Positions 10,108 to 18,041 of a DNA stretch of 64,000 bases are shown piece by piece (position 1 is the stretch's first letter; each line of letters starts with the position of its first letter). The stretch covers positions 184,980 through 248,979 of the forward strand of contig NZ_JABSQR010000008.1 in the NCBI RefSeq assembly GCF_013215705.1. Direction: 5' to 3'. Both the position numbers and the translations under genes were made by a program. The stretch is from Moritella sp. Lineage in GTDB: Bacteria > Pseudomonadota > Gammaproteobacteria > Enterobacterales > Moritellaceae. The notes beneath the pieces were generated by a model. The model ran no database searches. It had not been told where the DNA came from and saw only the letters and a program-made list of their open reading frames with translations.

Positions 10108-11895
10108 TTAAGCTCGATTGGCTACGTTATCGAACTGTAATTCACATAGACGACGATACAATGCAGATGACTCAATCAACTCATTATGCGAGCCTTGTGC
10201 TATCACTTCGCCTTTATCCATCAACAAGATAAGGTCAGCGTTTATCACCGTTGATAAACGATGGGCAATAATAAGAGTTGTTCTATTTAGCATTAACTCT
10301 TCGAGAGCCGCTTGAACATGGTGCTCACTTTCGGCATCGAGCGCACTGGTTGCTTCATCTAATAACAATACTTCGGGGTCTTTCAAAATAGCACGGGCGA
10401 GGGCAACACGTTGCTTTTGTCCTCCGGATAAACGAACCCCTTGCTCTCCTAAAAAGCTGCTATAACCTTCAGGAAGTTGTTCAATAAACTCATGAGCATG
10501 AGCGAGTTTCGCTGCTTTAATTACCGCTTCATCCGACGCGCTCGGATCACCATAACGGATATTGTGCCAAACATCGGAACTAAACAATACCGGGTGTTGC
10601 GGGACCATCCCCATTCGTTTACGTACTTCATTCAGTTCTAACTCATTTATATTAATATTATTAAACAGGACTTCACCACGTTGAGGGTCATAAAAGCGTT
10701 GTAGTAATTCAAATAAAGTGGTTTTGCCTGCACCAGATGGGCCAACTAAAGCAATCACTTTTCCTTTTGGTATTTTTAAATTAATGGCTTTTAAAGCAGC
10801 AGTATTGGGACGTGAAGGGTAATGAAAATCCAAGTTTTTAAACTCGATAATATTAACGTGATCATTAATAATTTGTTTAGGCACTTCTGGACTTTGGATT
10901 TTACTTGTCACCTCAAGCAGCTCTAACAATCGCGTTGCAGAACCCGCTGCACGTTGCAGTTCTCCATAAACCTCAGAGATAGTGGCGACAGACATCGCGA
11001 CCATAATCGCGTAGAAAACAAATGCACCTAACTCACCACCCGTCATCTTGCCATTGAGTACATCCATGCCGCCTATCCACAACATAATGCTGATCGCACC
11101 GAATGTCAGGAAAATGACAATTGCGATCAACAATGAACGCTGTTTAATTCTATTTTTTGCTACTGAAAATGCATTTTCCACTTCATTCGCAAAGGACGCT
11201 TGCTCAGTTTCTTCGTGGGTATAACTTTGTACGACCTTGATATTTTGAATTATTTCACCGGCATAGGTACCAATATCTGCAATTGCATCTTGGCTGCTTG
11301 CTGCAAGAAGTCTTACTTTTTTGCCATAAATTAAAATAGGCACGAGTATAAAAGGCACCGAAGCTACGACCCAAAGTGTTAGGTTGATGTTGGTCACGAG
11401 TAACATGATTAAGCCACCAATGAGCATTAGCACACTGCGAAGCGCCATCGATAATGAGGAGCCAATAATAGATTGTAACAGTGTGGTGTCCGTCGTTAAT
11501 CTTGACATGATTTCACCACTTCTATTTTCTTCAAAATAACTCGGGTGTAGTTTAATGACTTGGTTAAATACCGCTTTTCGTATGTCAGCGCTGACGCGTT
11601 CACCTAACCATGACATCAAATAAAAGCGACTAAATGTGCCAATAGCAAGAAGAGCAATAAGCATAACGAGTACCACAATAGCGGACTGTAGTTGAGATTC
11701 TGAACCGGCAATAAAGCCATTATCAATCACAAATTTAACGCCCTGGCCAAGCGATAGGTTAACCGCTGCGGTAACTAACAATGCGAGTAGGGCATAACAA
11801 ACCATTAATTTGTATGGTTTGATAAAAGCCAAAATAGGCAACAAACTAGTGAATGATGGTGTTGCACTTGTCTTATCTGTAGGTGATGAACTCAT
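10108..11895 (-). CDS. ABC exporter, fused permease-ATPase (MsbA/BmrA-like half-transporter)
   Basis: A 595-residue half-transporter that should work as a homodimer in the inner membrane. Residues 1-330 form the six-helix ABC_membrane domain. The ATPase domain has Walker A GPSGAGKTT, signature LSGGQKQR, Walker B VLLLDEATSALD and switch His in IIAHRLST. The start ATG follows AAGGTAAAAC. Length and sequence fit the MsbA-related subgroup (TIGR02204 type) more than essential MsbA, which is usually followed by lpxK; no lpxK is here. Lipid or drug substrates are possible, and the real substrate is unknown. Confidence 0.93.
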   Translation of the reverse strand: MSSSPTDKTSATPSFTSLLPILAFIKPYKLMVCYALLALLVTAAVNLSLGQGVKFVIDNGFIAGSESQLQSAIVVLVMLIALLAIGTFSRFYLMSWLGERVSADIRKAVFNQVIKLHPSYFEENRSGEIMSRLTTDTTLLQSIIGSSLSMALRSVLMLIGGLIMLLVTNINLTLWVVASVPFILVPILIYGKKVRLLAASSQDAIADIGTYAGEIIQNIKVVQSYTHEETEQASFANEVENAFSVAKNRIKQRSLLIAIVIFLTFGAISIMLWIGGMDVLNGKMTGGELGAFVFYAIMVAMSVATISEVYGELQRAAGSATRLLELLEVTSKIQSPEVPKQIINDHVNIIEFKNLDFHYPSRPNTAALKAINLKIPKGKVIALVGPSGAGKTTLFELLQRFYDPQRGEVLFNNININELELNEVRKRMGMVPQHPVLFSSDVWHNIRYGDPSASDEAVIKAAKLAHAHEFIEQLPEGYSSFLGEQGVRLSGGQKQRVALARAILKDPEVLLLDEATSALDAESEHHVQAALEELMLNRTTLIIAHRLSTVINADLILLMDKGEVIAQGSHNELIESSALYRRLCELQFDNVANRA

Positions 11896-12295
11896 TGTTT
11901 TACCTTAACTTGTTATTAAGTGGTTTCAATAGCTTGATACTCTCTATTTTGTTATTATTTTTTGTTCTATACGGCGCCTTTCGGCATCATAGATAATATT
12001 GCCTATACTCAAAATTCAATTGAACTCATCGCAAATGAATACGTTTAAAATAAATCATAGAGTGACCAAGGATAATAACAAATAATCAACGAGATTGAAT
12101 AATTAGATATAAAAAACAGTTGTTTATTATCATAAAAAGAACTTTAACATTAATAGCCATCAACAATAATATAAAAATGAGTAGTAGAAATTCGTTAATA
12201 TAAGCGAAGGGTATTGATTACAACTTTTTACCTATCTTGTTGTCTTAAAGTGACTAACTGGACTAATTCCTTCTATTTATAAGAGTGATACATGT
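11896..12295. other. Intergenic region, nothing recognised
   Basis: 400 AT-rich bases between the divergent ABC exporter and terB-like genes. It must contain both promoters. No clear operator, hairpin or small gene was seen. Confidence 0.6.
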
Positions 12296-12751
12296 ATGTT
12301 TAAAGCAATACAAAATTTGTTTAAGCAATTATCAAATGATACGTCGTTGCCAGGTGCTGTAGATACACAGGAGTTTGAATTATCAATGGCGGCATTATTG
12401 TGTGAAGTTGCCAGCGCAGATAGCACCATTAATGAAAAAGAAAGCGCTGCTAAAGTACATCAACTTTCATTACTACTTGGTATCGACAAAGATAGAGCAA
12501 GCGAACTATTGGCAATTGCCATCAAAGACAGTGAAGAATCTATATCAATTTATGAGTTCACGTCAAAGCTTCGAAATGTTGAATACAAGCAAAGGAATGT
12601 GCTTATAGAATCAATGTGGCACGTAGCTTATGCGGACGGTGTTATTGATCCACATGAAGAAGCATTAATCAGACAAGTCGCCGATCTCATTTACGTAACA
12701 CATTCGGATTATATAAAAGCTAAGTTAGCAACGCTCCTAGAACCGTTATAA
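12296..12751 (+). CDS. TerB-family (tellurite resistance TerB-like) protein
   Basis: A 151-residue cytoplasmic all-helical protein. The TerB-like metal-binding domain covers most of the protein and shows both acidic repeats of the family: ALLCEVASADSTINEKE and AYADGVIDPHEEALI. Such stand-alone TerB proteins are common in marine gammaproteobacteria and are not evidence of tellurite resistance by themselves. The start ATG has a poor ribosome site. It is monocistronic and followed by a weak hairpin at 12761-12791. Confidence 0.85.
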   Translation: MFKAIQNLFKQLSNDTSLPGAVDTQEFELSMAALLCEVASADSTINEKESAAKVHQLSLLLGIDKDRASELLAIAIKDSEESISIYEFTSKLRNVEYKQRNVLIESMWHVAYADGVIDPHEEALIRQVADLIYVTHSDYIKAKLATLLEPL

Positions 12752-12760
12752 TCTGCAGGT

Positions 12761-12791
12761 AAAACCAATCGTCAGTTCGGTGTTTGGTTTT
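12761..12791 (+). terminator. Weak terminator after terB-like gene
   Basis: The stem AAAACCAA / TTGGTTTT has a 15-base loop and begins ten bases after the stop codon. Confidence 0.45.
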
Positions 12792-13523
12792 ATATGTGTG
12801 AATATATTTGATTACGTCATATTTTGGATAAAATATGATGTAATCATTTAGATGCATATCATATACTTTATGGTAAATAACCCAAGTGTTAAATTGACAA
12901 CATCTCAATCTTGTCTATATCCATGAATATAGACATCATTAATAGAATAGGCATCTATTACAAGTTCCACTACGCCCTATTTAACATAATATACATTATG
13001 CGCAGTGCTATATGAACCCAGATAGAGATGTCCGGTTTGAAATTTTGTTATTGATATCAAAATGCTGTCCCTGGTACTTCAATTTGATATCAAAAACCTG
13101 TGCGCTACGTGAAATCTAAAATGTTATGCCAGTATAGTTACTGTAGATTTCACATAGCGCGTGTTCTATTTAGACGTTTGATTATTAATGTTTTTATCTG
13201 ACTTCAAGTATTCTAGTTCTTTCAAGCACGATCAACAAAATCTTGTGATAACAATTATTCAAAACGCGTCGATACGTGAAATCTAAGCTAGCTTTCCTTG
13301 TGATTACCAACATGATTTACATAGTGCTCGTTATGGATTCATTCGTTATCACTTATTAGCTGAGTCTAGATTTACAGTTCTTAAAATGATTTCAGCTTTA
13401 ATCTAGCTAACTATTCGATATAATTTTGCTGAACTGGCATTATTAAAATTTTCAAATTTAACTAATCTAATACTGAATATACTAATTGGAATTCAAGATG
13501 CTATTTTGAATCGATCCTAGGTT

Positions 13524-13580
13524 AAATTTACTAACTAGGATGTTAGTTACTGATTAAGATTTCACGTAGCGTCACGTAAA
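13524..13580 (+). repeat. Dispersed ~50-bp repeat, copy 1
   Basis: Shares TAGGA...-N17-TTCACGTAGCG with copies at 21042-21097 and 43919-43970, all on the same strand with identical internal spacing. This copy reads AAATTTACTAACTAGGA, then 16 bases, then AGATTTCACGTAGCG, then TCACGTAAAA. It marks the left edge of the hipBA plus glycyl-radical block. Confidence 0.75.
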
Positions 13581-13808
13581 ATATCTATACTATTGATTTT
13601 ATTATCAATAACACTTAAAAAGTCTCGATTATACGGAGATCTAAATATAACTGTGTTTATATACAGTTATATGTGTAACTCCGTAAAATCATGACTTTTA
13701 ATAGACGTTTATAAATTTTTGGTGCAAGCGCCCTATCCTTTTTTGGCTGTTTAAACTGACCATAATGTAATGCTGAAATTGAAATTGTGATCGGATAAGG
13801 ATTGCATG

Positions 13809-13951
13809 TAATGATTCATATATGGAGCATTAGTTGTATTTCAAGCTATTAATGAGTGATTTATGGGACATTAAAATAAATTAAACTAATGTACCATTTA
13901 GTGAGCATTAAGGTCATTTTTAACCTATAATGAGCACATAAGAGAACATTA
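13809..13951. promoter_or_regulatory. Four TAATG-N14-CATTA operators of the hipBA operon
   Basis: Four sites with exactly the same form, TAATG, 14 bases, CATTA, occur at 13809-13832, 13850-13873, 13887-13910 and 13928-13951. Their start-to-start spacings are 41, 37 and 41 bases, close to four helical turns. The last ends ten bases before the hipB-like ATG. Known HipB proteins bind spaced inverted repeats in their own promoter, so these are the likely autoregulatory operators. Confidence 0.85.
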
Positions 13952-13961
13952 AAGGGTTGAT

Positions 13962-14306
13962 ATGAGATATTCAAGCATGACAGCACCTGCAATCGCTACG
14001 GTGATTGGTGAAAGACTAAAAACCTACCGCCTTAACGCGAACAAAACCCAAGCATCAATCGCAAAAGACGCTGGATTAACCCGTAAAAAGATAGCCAATG
14101 CTGAGAATGGGCAATGCTCACTCGAAACCATGGTCATTATTATGCAGGCACTGGACGTTATTGATCAAATAGATATTTTTCTTCCGGCAACCCAGGTGTC
14201 GCCGGTTCAGCTTGCCCAACTCCATGGGAATGAACGAAAAAGAGCATCTAGTCCAAGAGAACAACAAAAACAAGCACCCGTAAACGAGGATAACCTAGGA
14301 TGGTAA
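13962..14306 (+). CDS. hipB: HipB-like XRE-family antitoxin / repressor
   Basis: A 114-residue DNA-binding protein. A Cro/XRE helix-turn-helix spans about residues 10-65 (IGERLKTYRLNANKTQASIA...LTRKKIANAENGQ). The tail after residue 75 is polar and disordered. It should repress its own operon through the four operators upstream and neutralise the HipA-like kinase. The ATG at 13962 follows AAAGGG; a second Met at residue 6 is possible. Its stop overlaps the hipA start (GG-ATG-GTAA), the usual coupling in these operons. Confidence 0.85.
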   Translation: MRYSSMTAPAIATVIGERLKTYRLNANKTQASIAKDAGLTRKKIANAENGQCSLETMVIIMQALDVIDQIDIFLPATQVSPVQLAQLHGNERKRASSPREQQKQAPVNEDNLGW

Positions 14307-15625
14307 AAGAAGTTATTGAGGTCAGTTATAACGACCTTGCTGTCGGCGCAGCCAGTTACGACCCAGTGACAAAACAAAGCGCGTTTGAATACGATCCTAG
14401 CTTCATTTCGAGTGGCATTGAACTCTCTCCGCTAATGATGCCACTCTCCAAGAAGATTTATTCATTCCCATCAATCGATCACGCCACCTTTAAAGGTCTT
14501 TCGGGGCTTTTGGCCGATTCTTTACCAGATGATTTCGGTAATACAGTCCTTAATGCTTGGGTAGCCCGAAACGGACGATTACCCAGTGAGATAACCCCGC
14601 TTGAGCGCCTAAAGTATACTGGCGCGAGAGGTATGGGTGCATTGTCTTACTCCCCGCCAAAGAGATACGGTAACTCTTTCAATAAGTCGCAAGAGATAGA
14701 AATCAAGTCTCTGGTTTCTGTCGCTCAAAACATTCTTTCTGAGAGACAAGACTTTGGAATCGAACTTGATCATGCTGGCCGTGAAGACAAAGACGCCATG
14801 TTAGAGCTTATGTCTGTAGGAATGAGCGCCGGTGGTGCTAGACCTAAAGCGGTTTTAGCATTTAACAAGGATTTTAGCGAAGTGCGTTCCGGGCAAGTTG
14901 AAGTTCCTGAAGGATTTACTCATTACTTAATGAAATTTGATGGTGTCAGTGAGCACAACAAGAACAAAGAGACATTTGGTGATCCGTTAGGTTACGGCGC
15001 GATGGAATATACGTATTATCTCATGGCAAATAAGCTTTGCGGTATTGATATGATGCCAACTCAACTCTTGAACGAAGGGGATCGTCGCCACTTTATCACT
15101 CAACGTTTCGATAGAATCGGAAACAAGCGCGTACATGTGCAGACCCTGAATGCAATGGCACATGTTAGCTACAAACAAGCAGGTTCATTCTCGTATGAGG
15201 AATTGTTTGGAGTCGTCCGTCAACTAAGATTGAAAGCGCCAGAGGCTATGCAACTATTGAGGCGCTTAATCTTTAATATTATATCGCGCAACCATGACGA
15301 CCACTCAAAGAACTTTGGATTCATGATGAACGATGCCGGAGTCTGGTCTCTTTCTCCCGCTTACGACATTGCATACTCATACAAGCCAGATAGTCATTGG
15401 GTAAGTTGCCATTGGATGACACTCAACGGTAAGCGTGACCATTTTGAGCGTAGTGACTTCTATAGTCTGAGTACACTAAGCCCCCTATTTACTAAAAAAC
15501 TCATAGATGAAACCATCGACGAAATCACACAGCACGTATCTACATGGCGTGCGCTAGCTACCGAACAAGCAGTTCCGCTATCGTTAATCGATGAAGTTGA
15601 GTCAAATCTAAGGCTTAATATTTAG
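14300..15625 (+). CDS. hipA: HipA-family Ser/Thr kinase toxin
   Basis: A 441-residue HipA-type protein kinase. In E. coli the family phosphorylates glutamyl-tRNA synthetase and causes dormancy; the target here is unknown. The N-terminal HipA_N (couple-hipA) domain covers about 1-110. The flexible phosphate-binding loop reads SAGGARPKA. The catalytic loop is NHDDHSKNFGF and the metal-binding Asp is in SPAYDIAYS, so the kinase looks intact. It belongs to the longer, YjjJ/HipA2-like branch and not to the E. coli K-12 type. Translationally coupled to hipB. A hairpin shared with convergent dhaT ends the operon. Confidence 0.88.
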   Translation: MVKEVIEVSYNDLAVGAASYDPVTKQSAFEYDPSFISSGIELSPLMMPLSKKIYSFPSIDHATFKGLSGLLADSLPDDFGNTVLNAWVARNGRLPSEITPLERLKYTGARGMGALSYSPPKRYGNSFNKSQEIEIKSLVSVAQNILSERQDFGIELDHAGREDKDAMLELMSVGMSAGGARPKAVLAFNKDFSEVRSGQVEVPEGFTHYLMKFDGVSEHNKNKETFGDPLGYGAMEYTYYLMANKLCGIDMMPTQLLNEGDRRHFITQRFDRIGNKRVHVQTLNAMAHVSYKQAGSFSYEELFGVVRQLRLKAPEAMQLLRRLIFNIISRNHDDHSKNFGFMMNDAGVWSLSPAYDIAYSYKPDSHWVSCHWMTLNGKRDHFERSDFYSLSTLSPLFTKKLIDETIDEITQHVSTWRALATEQAVPLSLIDEVESNLRLNI

Positions 15626-15699
15626 CAATTAATCACGAGGTCCACACGGCGAATACCATTCCGTGGCGCCTTACATTAATAACTTCATTTGGCTTACTA

Positions 15700-15723
15700 A
15701 AAGGCTGGAAACTTCCAGCCTTT
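15700..15723. terminator. Bidirectional terminator between hipA and dhaT
   Basis: Stem AAAGGCTGGAA / TTCCAGCCTTT with a very short loop, placed between two convergent stop codons (hipA at 15625, dhaT at 15732). Confidence 0.75.
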
Positions 15724-15731
15724 CGTCACAT

Positions 15732-16889
15732 TTAGAATGCAGCTTTGAATATTTCAGCTATCTCTTTTACATTCCCTTTTCTAGGATTGCTAAAGGCATT
15801 ACCGTCTTTTAATGCATTTTCAGACATTAATTGTATATCTTCTTCTTTGATCCCTGCTTCTTTAAGGCTGGTCGGAATACCAATTTCAGATGATAGTGAA
15901 AATAATGAATCAATGGCTTTTTCAGCAGCGGCCATCACTGAAAGTCCTTCGATATTTTCACCCATAAATTCTGCTATATCAGCAAATTTTTGAGGGTTTG
16001 CAATCATGTTATAACGGCAAACATGAGGTAGTAGCATTGCATTTGCAACACCATGAGGCATGTCGTATAGACCACCAAGTTGATGAGCCATGGCATGAAC
16101 ATAACCAAGGTTACCATTATTAAATGCCATTCCCGCTAAAAGAGAAGCATAAACCATATTTTCTCTTGCTTTAAGATTTTCACCATTAGCAACGGCCTGT
16201 CTAAGGTTTCCAGCTATCAATTTGATAGATTGTATTGCGGTGGCGTCTGTTACTGGGTTGGCATCCTTTGATACATAGGCTTCTACCGCATGAGTAAGCG
16301 CATCCATTCCTGTCGCGGCAGTAAGCGCGGCCGGTTTTCCGATCATTAACAATGGATCGTTTATTGATACTTGAGGCAGGTTTCTCCAACTAACCACTAC
16401 AGATTTCATCTTTGTTTTTGTATTTGTAATAACAGCATGTCTGGTTATTTCAGAAGCCGTTCCGGCCGTGGTATTTACGGCAATAATTGGCGGTAGTGGG
16501 TTCGTTAACGTTTCGATCCCTGCATAGTCACAAACATATCCTTTATGCGTATGAGCAATGCCGATCCCTTTACCACAATCATGAGGAGAGCCACCGCCTA
16601 TAGAGATAATCATATCGCAATTATTGGCTTGAAATACTTCAAGACCATCATATACATTCGTGTCTTTTGGATTAGGCTCTACGCGATCGAAAACAACGGC
16701 TTCAATGCCTTCTTCTTTAAGGTAAGCAATCGTTCTCTTTACAGGACCATCCTCCAAAGAATATAAAAATTGATCTGTCACTATAAGCGCTTTTTTACCA
16801 TGCAGTATTTTTGCTCTTTTCCCGATCACTTCTAAACAACCAGGACCAAAAAAATTCACACTTGGCATCAAATAATCATAATATCTCAT
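15732..16889 (-). CDS. dhaT: 1,3-propanediol dehydrogenase (iron-containing alcohol dehydrogenase)
   Basis: NADH-dependent type III alcohol dehydrogenase that reduces 3-hydroxypropionaldehyde to 1,3-propanediol. The 385 residues align over their full length with Klebsiella and Clostridium DhaT: VNFFGPGCLEV, VEPNPKDTNVYDGLEVF, the nucleotide loop GGGSPHDCGKGIG, NTTAGTASEITRHAVITN, and the iron-site region MAHQLGGLYDMPHGVANA. The start follows AAGGAAG. It is the last gene of a leftward operon behind a glycyl-radical dehydratase and its activase, 48 bases after the activase, exactly the pathway partner expected. Confidence 0.93.
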   Translation of the reverse strand: MRYYDYLMPSVNFFGPGCLEVIGKRAKILHGKKALIVTDQFLYSLEDGPVKRTIAYLKEEGIEAVVFDRVEPNPKDTNVYDGLEVFQANNCDMIISIGGGSPHDCGKGIGIAHTHKGYVCDYAGIETLTNPLPPIIAVNTTAGTASEITRHAVITNTKTKMKSVVVSWRNLPQVSINDPLLMIGKPAALTAATGMDALTHAVEAYVSKDANPVTDATAIQSIKLIAGNLRQAVANGENLKARENMVYASLLAGMAFNNGNLGYVHAMAHQLGGLYDMPHGVANAMLLPHVCRYNMIANPQKFADIAEFMGENIEGLSVMAAAEKAIDSLFSLSSEIGIPTSLKEAGIKEEDIQLMSENALKDGNAFSNPRKGNVKEIAEIFKAAF

Positions 16890-16937
16890 AATACTTCCTT
16901 TATAATTTATATTTAAAATCGAAATAAATGTATAATC

Positions 16938-17870
16938 TCACCCTTCAATCACACATTTCATATCAAAACTTTCAAACACTTCTTTGAATTCATTCATAAT
17001 ATTCTCAGTGGGTATTGCGATATCACTGTCCATCTCATATTTCATTTCAATATTTTGATATTTAGAACTCCCCAGATTATGATAAGCGAGTAAATCTACC
17101 CTTATGACGTTTTCTAGTGTTTTAACAAACGAAGCAATTGCATTTATACTTTCATTATCACAATTGAAATGAGGTATAACGGGCACTCTTATAATCAGTT
17201 CCTTTGATATCATTGAAATGTGTTTTGCATTTTCAAGAATAATTTTATTACCCACGCCAATATGGTTTATATGAATGTCATTATTGGTATGTTTTATATC
17301 TAAAAGAACCAAATCGGCTAAAGGAATAACTTTCTCAACCGCTTCTTTTTTGGCAAACGCAGTCGTTTCTAAAGTAGTATGCCAACCCATCGATTTACAA
17401 CCTTTTAGAATTTCGGCTACAAAATCTGCTTGTCCAAGTAATTCACCGCCCGATAAAGTAACGCCACCGCCAGAACGTCTAAAGTGTACGCTGTCTTTTT
17501 TTAATTCTTGTAACAGCTCTTCTACCTTAATTTTCCGTCCTATTTTCACAAGTGCATTGCTATAACAGTTATCTACACAAAGACCACAATTGTCACATTT
17601 ATCTCTATCTATTTTATTGTTTCCATCTAAACTAATGGCACCTTGAGGGCAGACATCTATACATTTACCACAATTAATACAGCTACTTTTATTAAATGTA
17701 ATTTGAATATCTTTTGATTGAGACTCAGGGTTGCTGCACCATTTACATTTAAGAGGACAACCTTTTAAAAATACGATAGTTCTTATTCCGGGTCCGTCAT
17801 TGATAGAAAAACGTTGTATATCAAAGATGGTACCCTCTTTATTTTTATTATATCTATCTTCTCGTAACAT
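16938..17870 (-). CDS. dhaB2: Glycyl-radical enzyme activating enzyme (radical SAM; DhaB2 type)
   Basis: Uses a 4Fe-4S cluster and S-adenosylmethionine to place the radical on the dehydratase Gly. The ATG at 17870 (behind AAAGGAATCCGT) gives 310 residues, close to Clostridium DhaB2 (304). A GTG at 17906 has no ribosome site. The radical SAM motif CxxxCxxC is CPLKCKWC, after FSINDGPGIRTIVFLKGC. Two extra ferredoxin-type clusters, CINCGKCIDVC and CDNCGLCVDNC, are typical of dehydratase activases. GGGVTLSGGEL follows. It lies between the dehydratase (171 bases) and dhaT. Oxygen-sensitive, so it acts under anoxia. Confidence 0.93.
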   Translation of the reverse strand: MLREDRYNKNKEGTIFDIQRFSINDGPGIRTIVFLKGCPLKCKWCSNPESQSKDIQITFNKSSCINCGKCIDVCPQGAISLDGNNKIDRDKCDNCGLCVDNCYSNALVKIGRKIKVEELLQELKKDSVHFRRSGGGVTLSGGELLGQADFVAEILKGCKSMGWHTTLETTAFAKKEAVEKVIPLADLVLLDIKHTNNDIHINHIGVGNKIILENAKHISMISKELIIRVPVIPHFNCDNESINAIASFVKTLENVIRVDLLAYHNLGSSKYQNIEMKYEMDSDIAIPTENIMNEFKEVFESFDMKCVIEG

Positions 17871-18041
17871 ACGGATTCCTTTGATCATCATTCTAATATT
17901 CGACACGAATTTAATCCCGCACCTGATTTATATAGACACTAAACTTAAATGCATTATTTTTAAATTACTTAAATGTAAAAATTAACGTTTTTAAATAAAT
18001 GGCAATACGTTGGTGCGGAATATTGTCCTTACCTATTAATA

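Larger units (their letters stand above)
12752..13808. repeat. Gene-free, repeat-rich spacer
   Basis: About 1.06 kb with no credible gene, packed with inverted repeats. Examples are a 17-bp stem with one mismatch at 12809-12846, a 9-6-9 palindrome at 12912-12935, two TTGATATCAA palindromes (13051 and 13084), facing copies of the AGATTTCACGTAGCGC motif (13102-13117 reversed, 13145-13160 direct), a second degenerate facing pair (13268-13284 and 13314-13330), the long repeat at 13524-13580, and a CTGT-N8-ACAG palindrome at 13651-13666. It separates the core terB-like gene from the hipBA/glycyl-radical block and looks like a junction of mobile DNA. Confidence 0.8.

Noticed and set aside
12752..13961. 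CRISPR array
   Set aside because: Repeats are inverted and irregularly spaced, with no constant spacer length and no cas genes.
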